Below, piece by piece: positions 45,327 to 57,156 of a stretch of 64,000 nt of DNA (its first letter is position 1; every line of letters starts with the position of its first letter). This DNA comes from Gaeumannomyces sp. JS-464. Taxonomy: Eukaryota; Ascomycota; Sordariomycetes; Magnaporthales; Magnaporthaceae. The stretch is from NCBI GenBank assembly GCA_002197995.1, contig NGZR01000003.1:5828001-5892000 (forward strand). The letters run 5' to 3'. The translations under genes and the position numbers were made by a program. Below the pieces are notes generated by a model. It worked only from the letters and a program-made list of their open reading frames with translations. It did not search any database and was not told where the DNA came from.

Positions 45327-46992
45327 ATGGCACCAGTGATGACCTGGGCGGCGCGAGCCCTCACCACCGTTGTGGCCATGGCCTGGCATTCGCGGGGCCG
45401 CGGCGCTCGCCGGCGACCTGCTCCTCTTCAACGGCAAGATCCACACCATGGACGCCGCTGACACGGTTGCGTCCGTGGTCGCCGTCAAGGCCGGCAAGGT
45501 GGTCTACGTGGGCGACTCCCAGGATGCGGCACGTTCGTCTCTGGGCGACGACGGCGCGGCGGCCAAGGCGGTGGACTTAGGCGGCCGCCTCACGCTGCCG
45601 GGCCTCGTCGACGACCACAACCACATCGTGCTCATGGGCAACCGCCCGGGCTACCACACGCCGTTAGAAAACGCCTACTCGGTGGCGGACGCCCAGGACA
45701 CGCTGCGGGCCCGCGCGGCCCGCGGCGCGGTGCCCGAAGGCGAGTTCGTCACCACCATCGGCGGCTTCCACTTCAACCAATTCCGCGAGCGGCGCCTGCC
45801 GACGCTGGCCGAGCTGGACGCCGCCGTGCCGGACCGCCCCGTCTTCCTCTCCGTCTCCTTCAGCGGGCCCAGCGTGACCAACTCACCGGGGCGCGCCCAC
45901 TTCGCCTCGCTGGCCGACGCGTCGCTGCGGCCCGCCGTCGGCGCCGACGGCTCCATGGCCGCGGGCCAGGAGACGGGCAAGGCGCTGCTGGCGCTGCGGC
46001 GGCGCCTGACGCTCCAGGACCGCAAGCGCGGCGCGCGCGACGCCATGGCCTACGCGGCCGCCATGGGCGTCACCACGCACATCGACCAGGGCGCCTTCCC
46101 GGCCACGGGCACGCCCAGCGACGGCGCGGGCAACGAGGACCTGGGCACCATGCATGACCCCTGGCTGGCCGTGCACGCCGACGGCGACGCCACGGTGCGC
46201 CTGCGCATCAACTACCTGCACATGGACGCGGACGCGGGCCTGCCGACGCTGCGGGCGCGGCTGCGCGACACCAAGCCCTTTGACGGCGACGACATGGTGC
46301 GCACCGGCGGCGTCGGCGAGTTCATCGCCCTCGACTCGGCGGGAGGGCCCGTGTTTGAACAAGCAGCGACGCTGATCGGCGAGGCCGGCTGGCGGCTCGA
46401 GGTGCACTCGCTGACGGCGACCGACTTCGCGGCGCAGATCGAGGGCTTCGAGCGCGTCAACGCTACGGTGGCCAGCGGCATCGACAAGCTGCGCTGGGTG
46501 ATCGCGCACGTGCCCTTCATCACGCGCGACTACCTGGCCCGCCTTAAAGCCCTCGGCGCCGGCGTCAACCTGAGCGGCTGGAACTACCTGGCCGGGCGCG
46601 GGCCGCGGGCGGGCCCGCCGTTCCGCGACATCGCCGAGAGCGGCGTCCGCGCCGGGTTCGGGGCCGACGGCATGAACATTGCGCCCATGAACCCCTGGGT
46701 GCACGCCTACTACGCCACCACCGGCAGGAACGCGCAGGGGGTCGTCGTCAACGAGGGCCAGCAGGTCGACCGCGCACAGGTGCTGCGCTGGTACACAAGG
46801 GACAACCAGTGGTTCCTCGGCGGGCCCGACGAGGCGCTGCTGGGCGCTGTCGAGGTCGGCCGCCTTGGGGACCTGATCGTCCTGAGCGACGACTACTTCT
46901 CGGTGAGCGATGAGGATCTCAAGAAGATTAGGTCTGTGTTGACCGTCGTCGGCGGTGTCGTTGTTCACGACGCTGGGGTGCTGGGCCAGTAG
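45327..46992 (+). CDS. Amidohydrolase family 3 (YtcJ-like) metal-dependent hydrolase, secreted
   Basis: The ATG at 45327 opens MAPVMTWAARALTTVVAMA, a good signal peptide. One base too many near 45384 shifts the frame into GIRGAAALAGDLLLFNGKIH, which then runs uninterrupted to the TAG at 46990. The body has the family's features: beta-sandwich start LLLFNGKIHTMD, metal-binding D-H-N-H in LPGLVDDHNHIVLM, later His in LRINYLHMDAD, RLEVHSLTA and WVIAHVPF, the Asp in GFGADGMNIAPMNPW, and the C-terminal DNQWFLGGPDEALLGAVEVG with RLGDLIVLS. This family hydrolyses amides or related bonds using one or two divalent metals; the substrate is not predictable. If the frameshift is real, translation could start only at Met 45448, losing the first beta strand. 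Confidence 0.85.
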
Positions 46993-47451
46993 AGGCAGGG
47001 TGTCGGGGACATTGCTGGCTGTAGGGAGAAAAGAACGTGATTGCAACCAGGCCGAGAAAGTAATTAGGTGTAGGTAGTTTTGGTTTTGGACCCGAGACTC
47101 GGGAGTAAGAGGAGTGGTGAAATTGAGTGCAAATTGGGATGGTGGTTGATTTTAGTGTTCGAACTACCCGCTTTCAAAGACGATTCTCCCCCAGCTGCCA
47201 CCACCCGCACTGAGACACAACGCTTCAACCCCAGATCCGACATCAAAAGCCAGCCGCACAACGCCGCCAACAGCCATCCATCGGCAACACCAATTAAACC
47301 CCACAACTCCTCAATCGAGCTTCTCTGCCATCCACTAGATCGGCCATACCGCCCTCAAGAACCGCGCACCCCACGGGCGCGAACCTCCACCTTCTCCCGA
47401 CCCCTGCCCGCCCCGACAGCCCCGACAGGCCGCCCGCCCAGACAACACAAC
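46993..47451. other. Intergenic, promoter and leader of DUF4604 gene
   Basis: CA/CCA-rich plus strand just before the ATG at 47452, consistent with a fungal 5' leader. No other signal. Confidence 0.4.
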
Positions 47452-48113
47452 ATGTCTCAAAAAATCACGGCAAGCAACCTCTCGTACAACCAGAACCTCC
47501 CGCCTTTCCTCGCCCGCCTGCGCGGCCAGCACCCCTCGTCCTACTCGGACGGCCCGGACCCGATCCTGGCGGGCCGGCGGCGCGCGGTCAAGAAGCGGTC
47601 CGGCAGCGAGGAGGCCGAGGACGCGCCCGTCGTGCTGGACGAGCGCGGCGACGTCGTCTCGGGCGTCCGCGTCGGCGCCGACGGGTCCGCCGTGAGGACC
47701 ACCGGCGGGAGGACGATGAGGAGGAGCAGGGCCGACTACTAGACGACGACGACGGCGACGGCGACGAGGCCGCCGCCACCGATAGCAAAGCACGTGAGCC
47801 CGAGGAGGCCGCGGGCGCCAAGAGGAAGAGGAAGGCGGCCGTGGGCAAGGTCATAGGCGGCGGCGAGGACGACGACGACAACGACAACAACAACAACAAA
47901 GGCATGAGCCAGAAGAGGAGGGACAAGAAGCCCACCGGCAGCGGCGGCGGCGGTGGCGCAGACTCGAGCCAAAAACAACAGGCCGGGTCGTCAACACCGG
48001 CCAAGGACTCGCCAGCAGCAACAGCAGCAGTAGGGAAGCAAGGCGCTGCCGGCAAGGAGAAGAAGAAGATGGCAAAAAAGATAAAGCTCAGCTTTGGCGA
48101 CGACGCCGACTGA
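47452..48113 (+). CDS. DUF4604 family nuclear-type protein, one frameshift
   Basis: The N-terminus MSQKITASNLSYNQNLPPFL followed by ARLRGQ, then DGPDPILAGRRRAVKKRSGS with EEAEDAPVVLDERG, and the C-terminal KKMAKKIKLSFGDDAD, are the conserved blocks of the fungal DUF4604 family. A one-base indel near 47708 separates them: the first frame ends at 47742, while the acidic and basic middle (EEDDEEEQGRLLDDDDGDGD, KRKRKAAVGKVIGGGEDDDD) and the C-terminus lie in the next frame, ending at 48113. The protein is charged, disordered and lysine-rich; family function is not established. The preserved C-terminal motif argues that the frameshift is a sequence error. Confidence 0.8.
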
Positions 48114-48786
48114 GGAGGGGGGGGGGAGGGACATTCCCCTGCCGGGCTGGGGCTCCCCATCCGCTGGTGTTCTGCTCGGGCATTGTGACGCGCGCAGCGC
48201 TGCTAAACAACGCCCGGCTGCCGGTTCACTCCGTCAGGGGAGCTGGCTCTGCGTGGCCCTAGGTAGCTCCGACGGTCGGGGGTTGGCAGACCCCATCTAC
48301 ACAGCGTCTCCCCGCATGGCTGACTAGTGGGGGGCTATGGCCTGCACGCTACAAGGCTGCCATTCTCTATCCGCTCTCAGGGGTCATGGTCATGTAGCGA
48401 TGCTGTGGCTTGTTGACGGCCAGAGCCCCTAGGACGCGGCACTACGCTAGACGTGGGTCAGCTGAAAACCGTGCTTGATGACGTCGCCTCCTTTTCGGCC
48501 CCTCTTCAGGTGGAAGAGCAGTCTGGCTGCCCGGCCTCCAGCCCCATGGAAACACAGTCTCATCACAAACCACGAGTCCGGCAAATGAACACATGAATCT
48601 ATGCACTTCCACTCCCTGCGGACTATTCTACGGCGTGATGTCCTCCCCGAAGGTCCCGCAACATTCCGAGTGCTTGTTCACCAACCCCACAAAAAGCGTT
48701 CCGGATACGAGCCCAGACCGTGAGAGGGGAGAGAGCATGAGCCACCAGCCGAACCTCGACTCTTTTTTATCCAAGCAGCTAGTTCT
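48114..48786. other. Intergenic between convergent DUF4604 and COX4 genes
   Basis: Should hold the 3' untranslated regions of both genes, which converge here. Contains a G-run (48115-48127). No coding signal. Confidence 0.45.
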
Positions 48787-49939
48787 TTACCAGTACTGGG
48801 GCTTGACGTAGTCGGCAAAAGTCTTGGGCTCCTCGTGGCCGTGGTGGTCGTGGTGGTGGGCGTGGTCGTCCGCAGGGCCGACGTAGTTCATCTTGTAAAC
48901 CTGGCCGCACTCGGGGCAGCGGCCGACGGGGCGCTCACGGGACATCTGTCGTGCGAAGATCAGGGTTAAAAATGGGACCACTCCTCGGCGCAACATGAGA
49001 GACAGATTCAGGGGCGGGGAAACTCACAGTGAGCCAGTTAACCTCGTGGGAGTCGCGGGGGTAGCCGGTGCAGCCGGCGTACTGCTCGTCGCCAGCCGAA
49101 CGGACCAGAATCGGGTCCTGCAGGGTTCCTGTGTTTACGCAAAAAGGGGGAGTCAGCGATTATCCAACATCATCCCCCTCCACATAGAGACCAAGGCCCG
49201 TGGCGACTTCACCCCTCCTCTCCTCATGGCCGCTCGGGCCACCGGCCGTGTCGCCGGGAATGACTGGAGGAAATAAAAGACATACCCCTGCGCGAGGAGT
49301 CCAGCGGCCGCATGTCGAAAACGTCAACGCCCTCCATCTTTCCCAGGATCTCGAGACGCTCCAGGCCGGTCGCCTGCTCCATGTCGGTGGGGACGGTGCC
49401 GGGCTTGGCGCCGGGGCCGAAGAGGTCGTCGGCAGTCTTGATGTCTGCAGTTCGTCGTCGGGGAAGAAAAAAGCTCAAAATCGTCAGCCCTGGGACATTT
49501 CTAAACTCGGAAGTCCTGTCCACCCCGCCATTGGACCCCACGATAGGAGCTCAAGAGGGGCGCCTGCAGACTCGCGACAGGCAAACCTGCCAGCGGTTCG
49601 GGTGGACAAGGACGTTTCCGTTCTGAGGGGATCGCGGGTGGCATAAACCGTACCGGCCAGGGTCTGGATGGGCTTCTCCGGGGTCGAGGGCTGCGACGAG
49701 CTGCCCGAGCCTGCGAGCCAAAAAGTCCACACATCAGTCTCTCCTCCTGCTCAATCGAAACCACCCTAGTGCCCGGGCGATGGGCTGGCGAGCGGATCCC
49801 GGGTGCCTCGGCTCGGCGGCACCTGTCGAGGTCGGGTTTTGAACTCACGGCGAGCGACGGTGGAGGCGAAGCCGCGGCGCACAGCCGGGGCGACAGCGGC
49901 CCGGCGCGCGACGGCGACGGCGGAGCGGGACAGGAACAT
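48787..49939 (-). CDS. COX4: Cytochrome c oxidase subunit IV (zinc-binding; Cox5b family)
   Basis: Five exons on the minus strand: 49939-49849, 49710-49654, 49444-49286, 49128-49028 and 48945-48787, all joined in phase by GT-AG introns (GTGAGT, GTACGG, GTATGT, GTGAGT). The start MFLSRSAVAVARRAAVAPAV with RRGFAST is an arginine-rich mitochondrial presequence. The mature part has TADDLFGPGAKPGTVPTDME, QATGLERLEILGKMEGVDVF, GTLQDPILVRSAGDEQYAGC with TGYPRDSHEVNW, and RPVGRCPECGQVYKMNY. The CTG..CPEC cysteines are the zinc site of this family. The product is a nuclear-encoded structural subunit of respiratory complex IV in the inner mitochondrial membrane. The His-rich C-terminus (DDHAHHHDHHGHEE) is typical of fungal homologues. 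The frame is intact. Confidence 0.95.
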
Positions 49940-50610
49940 GGCGGCAGAGAAAGCGGTCGTTCGATTGAGCGAGGGCAGGCTGGCGCGTCGGTCGTGCGGT
50001 TTCGATTGAGGGAGAGGGGCGAGGCTTCCTCGGGCGTCTGCTGGTCGTTTCTGCTTTTCGGAAAGCGGGATTGGATTTGCTGCCAGCCAGTGGAGGTTTG
50101 ACGAAATGGGCTGATTCAGAGCGGCCGACCGGCGAAACCTCCAATGAGCCGAGCACCAGCCATGCAAAGGTCTTTGCCCTTTTAGGAATGCGAAGCGAGG
50201 CAGGTGCACGTGATATTATTGCTCATGGCGCTGAATTTTATCGAGCAAGAGCCACAACCACAATCGCGAAGTATGTCGAGGTTTGCAACCTCAATCTGTG
50301 CCATTCTTGCCAAAAATTGGAACGACCTCATTCGCCTTTATATTCCCCTTCTTTTTCGCATCCCCATATGCTTTTCCTGTGAGACAACCCTAGTAGTGAC
50401 AACATTGGTAATAACACGAGAGATACGGAAACATTCACCCCGAAACCCAATTTTTGATCACGCAAATGCTTTGTGAAGAACAAAATACGGCACCCGCAAC
50501 ACACATTCTGCGACTTATGGCTGTGATGTCAAAAAGGCTATTCTTGGTGTGTCGCTTGGATGCCAGTGTCTCCAACGAACTTGCCCATCGACCAAGAGCC
50601 CTTCCTCTCG
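49940..50610. other. Promoter side of COX4 and 3' flank of the 50.6-52.3 kb gene
   Basis: No coding signal. An AT-richer segment at 50330-50470 may be the 3' untranslated region of the minus-strand gene to the right. Confidence 0.4.
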
Positions 50611-52281
50611 TCACCGCGCAGACCAGGGGATACCGTCCAGGTCGTCCATAAACTCCTCATACCCGTCTATCTCACTCCCGCTCATGCCGTCGCCGTCCTC
50701 CGCCCCGTCGCCGCCTCCGCCGCCAAACATAACGCTAAAGTCGCTATAGACGTCGTCCGAGTCGTCGCCAGATTCATACCGACTCTCGTGTTCCGAAGTT
50801 GGGAACGCCACCCCCTCTTCATCGTCCGACGAGGATAACGGTTGTAATCGCGGTGACACCGAGGGCAGACGGCCCGCACCTGTCGCCATCATCCGGGGGG
50901 AAGCGTCGGCTGGGCGTAGTCCCTTGGACGGAGACCCTGGTGGTGTCATGCCCGGGGAGATGGATCGGTGGCGGGCACTGGCCGCGACGCGGGATAGCGG
51001 TCCAACAGCCGCAATAGCGGCGGGAAGCGCAAAGGGCGTTGGTGATGCCAGCGCCTGTCGTGTTTGGCAGGGACTAGGGTCCCGGGACGAGGCCGCTGCA
51101 GAGGCCGGTGTGATGACTTTGGTGTGGCCATCAGTATTGTTGAGGAACAGTACCCTTCTCGGCATCGACGGCAACGAAGCCGACATTGGCGGGCTAGGCC
51201 GTGGCGGTGGAGGCATGAGAATTTCTGCTTGGCTTGGGGCTGATGCTGAAGACCCGGGGAATCGAGCAAGCCCAGACCCACCGACTGCGGCATTCACACC
51301 GGGGGAGAAGCGTAGCAGGGCTGCGGAGGCGGCCATCTCCGCCACAGCTGCGTCACCACGCTCGGCAGCCTGGACAAACACTCGCATCCGGAACCTGTTT
51401 ATGATGGCCGCGCGACGGAGGACCTCCGATGGCGGCGTGCTGTGTTGCTGCTGGCGTAGTTGTAGTTGCGCCGCAGCGCTCGGTGTCGGCGACGCCGCGA
51501 CGCGCCGGGCAGCCGCTATAGCCGCGAGCCTGAGAAACCGTTTTTCCCCGCCACCACCGGTCATGCCGATGGTTCCCTCAAGGTTTGGCACGTGCGTGGC
51601 AGGGATGGAGAAGCGTCTAGAGAGACGACTGGTGACGAGATGTCGGAGGAGGCGGCGCTTCTTACACCCCAGAGTCGACGTATAGGGCCCATCGACGTCC
51701 GACAAAGGGCGGACCCGCTTCAGGGAGGCCCTTGGTGGCGAGGCGATACTCCTGTGAGTCATCTTGGTGGGTATAGACAACGGTAGGTATTGCGCATGTC
51801 CTGGGGGATGTACGCAACCTCTTTCGTCGGGTTTCATTCTCGGTCCAGCAGCCATCGTTGGGCTGGGCGGCGTCAGCGAGACGGCTGATAGTGTTGATGG
51901 CGGGTTGACTGCCGATCCTGAGGACATCACTGAGGCCGCGGGTGTCTTCGGCTGTTTAGTGGTAGACTCAAATTTCGACGCTGCCGTCAATGGCGGATAC
52001 CGAAGAGGCGAGTCGTTATTTTCACCCGAGTCCTCGCGTTGGCCAACCCCCAAACTTGTCGATATCGCTCCGTCGACGTCTAAGCCCGAGGACTTGGCTT
52101 TCAAGGTCAATGCCGAACCTTTTGGCTGCCCCTTTCCTCCGAACCCTTGCGCCAGGAAGGTCTGCGAGAGTTGGACTGCCGCTGTGGCGACAATCCCAGT
52201 CCCTACATCGCCATCGTGCATGATGCGGCGCCATGGTCCAGAAGGCTCGGAAGGATCTAGCTGGATCACCATGGAATCCAT
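50611..52281 (-). CDS. Large disordered protein with a basic KKRRLLRHLV motif, function unknown
   Basis: A single uninterrupted minus-strand frame of 557 codons. The first ATG in frame is at 52281 (MDSMVIQLDPSEPSGPWRRI). Most of the protein is low-complexity Ser/Pro/Ala. Two parts look conserved: a basic stretch around residue 205-240 (LGCKKRRLLRHLVTSRLSRR then FSIPATHVPN), which could be a nuclear localisation or nucleic-acid-binding helix, and a helical, Ala/Arg-rich segment (RRAAIINRFRMRVFVQAAER). The C-terminus is acidic (SSSDDEEGVAFPTSEHESRY, then MSGSEIDGYEEFMDDLDGIP). I do not recognise the family. Length of frame and composition match the real genes nearby. Confidence 0.7.
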   Translation of the reverse strand: MDSMVIQLDPSEPSGPWRRIMHDGDVGTGIVATAAVQLSQTFLAQGFGGKGQPKGSALTLKAKSSGLDVDGAISTSLGVGQREDSGENNDSPLRYPPLTAASKFESTTKQPKTPAASVMSSGSAVNPPSTLSAVSLTPPSPTMAAGPRMKPDERGCVHPPGHAQYLPLSIPTKMTHRSIASPPRASLKRVRPLSDVDGPYTSTLGCKKRRLLRHLVTSRLSRRFSIPATHVPNLEGTIGMTGGGGEKRFLRLAAIAAARRVAASPTPSAAAQLQLRQQQHSTPPSEVLRRAAIINRFRMRVFVQAAERGDAAVAEMAASAALLRFSPGVNAAVGGSGLARFPGSSASAPSQAEILMPPPPRPSPPMSASLPSMPRRVLFLNNTDGHTKVITPASAAASSRDPSPCQTRQALASPTPFALPAAIAAVGPLSRVAASARHRSISPGMTPPGSPSKGLRPADASPRMMATGAGRLPSVSPRLQPLSSSDDEEGVAFPTSEHESRYESGDDSDDVYSDFSVMFGGGGGDGAEDGDGMSGSEIDGYEEFMDDLDGIPWSAR

Positions 52282-55200
52282 CAAAAGATGGATCACAGAC
52301 CAAGATTATGGGGCATGAGGCTTGAGGTGAGATGGGGATGTGGTAGGTGACAATGCTTGAGAGCTTGTTTAGCTTCGGATATTCTCTCCCTCCGTAGAGT
52401 CCGTCAGCTTTCCTCTCTGGTCTTGCCCTTTTCCAAATCTTGATGAGGAACTCAATCCTCCCTTTCCATGCCCATTGACCTTTCTCTCTAGGCAGGGATG
52501 GGGCGTCTCTGTTTGCGCCTAGCACTGCTGATTGGTATCTTCCAAGTGAACCTCGGGTGCTGGCAACTCGGTAGACGGCTCGGCCAGAATCGGAAAAGGA
52601 AGAGGGAAAACGACTATGGCATGCCCATGGTTGCCGTGACTAGGTATGGTCCTCTAGCAAAGGAAACCAATGAGGGAGGCAGGCTTGCAATGTGCCCTGC
52701 AGCGATCCTTGGCCCCGTCGGCAAAAAGCAACCTCGCGTGGGTGACCTAGAGGAGGACGGGGGTGGCGCCTCCAAGTCAATGTGTGTTAAAAGGGCAGCT
52801 TGGAATGATGTGCGGGGGAAAAAAAAAAAAAAAAAAAAAATTATTAAGATGGTGTGATTCCCACTCGCGTGGAGTCGAAGCGTGGTGGATTCGAGACTGG
52901 GAATAGGGCCCTTTTCGAGTGGGCGGAGGAAGTATTAGAGTAATCAAAGCGGCAAGTGGTGAAGTATTATGTTGCCGAGGAGGTCTGGTTCGATTCGCCA
53001 CAGATCTCCAGTCACGCGTCTTTGGCGATGGGGGAAGTCAGGTCTTGTCATATGAGGGCTAGCGGCAGATGCAAGGTGTGCCACAAACGCCTCGATCAGC
53101 GACAAAGAGGGGTCACGAGGCGGCTCAAAGTTCGGCGGAAGAGAGTTTTAACCTGATCCAACAGAAGCTTAGTCGGAGGCTATAAAACCTGCATGTGTGG
53201 TTAGGGCGGCCGCGACAGACGGAAGATAATAAAGTGATGTGAATTGGCCCTGGCTAGTGGGAGAGCGGTCCCAAACGGCTGGGTCGGGTATCGGAGGAGG
53301 CAAGCCAGGGGGCGGGGATGAAGGTTCGAATGTTTGAGACGAAGAGATGGGAGGGCTAATTTATTAGGAAAGCCAACTTGAATTGCGGCCAACGGGCCAG
53401 GGACATTGTCGCGTGAGTGGTTTTCCAGCCCGCTTTGGCTGCTTTTGGTGACGGTGTTGTGCAGGCCAGGCACAATGTGTACCGTAGGTCGAAGGCTGGG
53501 CGGAGAGTGGCGTAAAATTTAGCAAAAGAAAAGAAAAACGAATAAAAAGCAAAGAGGGAAAATCGCCGAGCACGCTAACAGAGGTTTCGGCAAGGTACCC
53601 TGGCAGCATGAAGGGATGGTCAATAATATGTCAAGCGGTTGCGTTGAACTAAGCAGCCAAGCTTCGTCTGATCGGTCACTCTTGAAAGACGGAACGGGCC
53701 AACCAACTTGGAGAATTTAACGTAATATCAATCGAGAAGGAGGGGCAGTGAGGTGCAGCTGTTTGACTACAGAGGGTGCCCGACAGGACGGAAAAGCTGG
53801 GGTAGAGGAAGCGACAAGAGGGGGCCAAAAAACGAGACTCGGTCACCTCCTCGGCTATTGCTTAGTATTTTTTTTTTTTTTTTTTTTTTTTTGGCCACGG
53901 TGTGGCACATGTGGTACAAGGGTTGTCCTCGTGAGCCTCTCGGGGTTGGTTAGTGGACTAGGCTGACGGGGGAGAACGGCAATCCAATACGCAGTCGGCG
54001 GCCGACGGGAGGCGAAGTAGAGGTGGGCTGGATGCTGGATCTTGTTGGAGATCCACCCACCTTGAAGCAGCCAGTCTAGACCGCAAGCAGATCAGCCGGC
54101 AGTGCAACCAGCCGTGGACTGGAGGACGACGAAGCGCATCAAGGTTAGAGCGTCAACGCACTCAGCAGTGACGAGATATTGAGTGTGTGCTTGGGTAAAG
54201 GTCGGCATGCGCCATCCCCGCACGCTTGCGAGCGCGCAGCCTGAGGTGTGGGGAGAGAGAGAGAGACTGAAACTCGATGCTCCGGATGGGACGAATGGCC
54301 CGGGAGAAGAGCAAGTGCACAGAGCATCAGACGCGTGGCTGTACTGCTCCTGTCGTTTCTCGGTCTCTCGCTCCTTGCTTGGCCGAATGGTTGACTTTGC
54401 GGGACGAGATGTTTGCGTGGCAGCCCGACGTCTGGGATCATCCCCGTTCGTTTTGTCCATGCCTAGGTTTGTTTTTCTCTTGCTCTGGGGCATATTCCCC
54501 GGAAAATCTCCACCTGGGGCTAAAAAGGCTTCGTGACACCAGCTCCGCGGCCCCTGTGGTCCTCCACTTTGATCGCTAGGAGCTGCAGGGCGACCCCTCA
54601 TCATGCAGCTATTGACAGGGATGTTATAGCTTGCCTTGTTTGCCAGCTCGTTCCGCGGCTGCTTGTCCGAGGGACAGGACGGGGAGACGGGCTCGGTGGG
54701 CAAATTCGAGGCTGTGTGGCTCCAAATCACCGCTCTTTGCTTTTCTTCAAAGCATCAGGCCCACGATCGAGGAGGTATTATTGATATCATGCAGAGTGCC
54801 TAGTGCCCAGACAGGGCAGCGGGGCTGCGCTGTAATGTGTAGATTGATCAGAATTGAGCGAGGGTGGTGCCATCTGAGATGGCTGAATGACCCCTGATTC
54901 CGGGGCGAGGCACACGGCACCAGGAAGTCCGTGGTTTCCCCCCCTAGGTAGGCAGGCTAGGTACGGACCGCATTGTTTCGGCCGTCGCGGACCATTGCCA
55001 GCTGGCAGCCGCGAACTTTCTCCAAGGCCCGCGTCCGTTCCTCGGCCAGACCCGCGCAGGCAGGAATCGCAAAACGATGGATGCCTGCCGTGGACGTCGC
55101 GGCTGGTCGGGCATCCTGCCCAATTCGGAGTGGGAATGGGGAAATGCAACGCGACCCTCATTCGACCAGAGCAGTCAGGTGCATGGGCGAGGGAGGTCTC

Positions 55201-57156
55201 TTTCCTGGAGGCTGACCGTCGAAATCAGGGGGACCCAGGTGGGGTGTTGCGGCCAATCAGCACGGGTGCCGACCACCCTTTTGACCAAGCCACCATGGCG
55301 CTATTTGGGGTCTTGGCATGGCTGGGAGGATGAGGGTGTGGCGGGAGAAATCGGCCGCAGGGTTTGGGCATCAACGACTTCCTTCTCTGTCGGTCGACGG
55401 AATTGGGAAGCTGCGACCTGAGGGTTCCTAGCGCAATGTGATCCTTGTTGACCAGGCTGAGCAATCTCTTGTCTCCCTTGCTTTTTTTTTTGCTTTTTTT
55501 TTTTTTTTCTTTCTTTTTTTTCCCCGTCACTGTCACATCATTCATGCGGGCCACGAAAGATCTCGTTACTCGCGGCCTAATGGCCCCCTTTGCGCTTGCC
55601 TCGAAATTGACACCGAGTTGCGGCTGATGGGCAGGCAACATCTCCAAGAAGAAGGCCGTGACGACTTACGTACTCTAGGTGTGGTTGCAACTGGAGGCCG
55701 GGATTATTGGTCAAAGCCCGGTATATGTGGGTACCTAAGCAGGTAGGTACCTAGAGGTAGGTAGGAAAAGTACCTGAGAAGAAGATGGAGAAAGGAAGAT
55801 ACCTACCCTACCTAGGTAGGTGGTAGGTACCACCTACCACAGATCTGGTTGTAGCAACTCGGAAGCCTTCCATTGAGGTGGCTTGTCGGTCGGTTCCAGG
55901 TGATCCACAGCGCTGGGCCCGCTGGGATCGGCAAGCATGCGGCATAAATCTAGGCCCCAACCCGGGCTGTTGGGGCGAGCCCAGACACTAACAACAGATC
56001 GCCCAGGTTTCTATTGGTGTTGCCGAACATCGCCACCAAAGATTTGAGCCTAGATAACTCCGACCTTCTCACGCAGTATTTCACGCACCAAAATATCACA
56101 GCAACCATTAGTAGTTGATGCGGTGGATTATGCTGCCGAGGCTGGTTTTGAAGACGGGTGGCCTCGTCCACTTCCTAGCACATATTTTGCCAGCGAGCCT
56201 CGCTTGTTATCGTCAAAAGTGGACACCCGGGCTCGTGCTGGCAACGGGGCGCAGGGTGATACCGGCAAGTCGGATCCTTCAGTCTGAGCCCAGGCACCCA
56301 AGAACCAAGGGAGAAGCTTCACTAGGGTTTTGATCATGGTCCTTCAGTCACGAGCTAGGTGGGTGGCGCTGGCGGCTGGATAGGGCAGGCAGGCTCAGCG
56401 TTCGCCAACTGGTAATATTCATCATATATCGCTGTGCTGGGCAAGTTGCCCTCTTCCCTCGCCGTATTTATCCCTAGCCGGGTGCTTCAAGCCCTCTACT
56501 TGCTTCGTTTGGATTGGTTTTTCCTCTTTTTGTTTTCCCTCTGTTTCATCAGCTCCCACGCGCTTTGGCCCGCTTCATGAGTCCATCTGGCCCCGTCGTC
56601 TCTCATGGCTGCAGGTGGTGGACAGAGCCTCGGTCAGAATTGAGCGCCCTTCATAGATTGCGCAGTTTTGATCCCCAGCCTTGTGATTAAATTTCAATGA
56701 TCAGCCGTGCCCAAAGAACTTCGGCTTGCGAACAGCGAGGAAGAGCGGGATGGGGCTCCGACAGGGAGCTGGCCAATCACAGGCTACGTGGCGTCGGACC
56801 TCGGCATCTGCACAGCCAGCTGGCCCGAGAGTAAAGGAGTGGCCGTGATCGGGGTTTGATAGATGGAAACACATCGCGAGACAGCATGAAAGAGACACTG
56901 CGCGGAGTCAATTGGCCTGGCAGCTTTCATATTACCTCCTGGGGTTCAGTCGGCCTGCATGCGCAGCTGTAACCCCGAAAAAGGCGCTCCGATCACACAA
57001 GGCACCAGCAACGCATCGAAGCGGACTAAAGCCAGGGGCATTAAATTGGCGACTGGCAGCTTCGTCGATAGCGACCGCACATTCTTTATTCCCTGGGCGG
57101 GTATACAGACAGACAGCGCCGACAAGTCCAGACCGGCTGCGCCTGGGTTCGCAAGG
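52282..57156. other. Gene-poor 4.9 kb between the 50.6-kb gene and the thioesterase
   Basis: No gene recognised. The left end should contain the promoter of the minus-strand gene. Contains A22 at 52819-52840, T25 at 53868-53892, T-rich runs at 55484-55521, and a cluster of CCTAGGTAGG-type units at 55733-55850. Frames such as 54092-54730 (minus) and 54887-55333 (plus) have no domains. Confidence 0.4.
55733..55850. repeat. Cluster of GGTAGGTACCT / CCTACCTAGG units
   Basis: At least eight GGTAGG or CCTACC units, several forming perfect palindromes (AGGTAGGTACCT; CCTACCTAGGTAGG). Similar short clusters lie at 19241-19290, 20200-20225, 26047-26070 and 54944-54964. Confidence 0.75.

Noticed and set aside
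45883..47046. A 387-codon minus-strand frame
   Set aside because: Shadow of the GC-rich amidohydrolase on the opposite strand; composition is His/Arg/Gly-rich without motifs.
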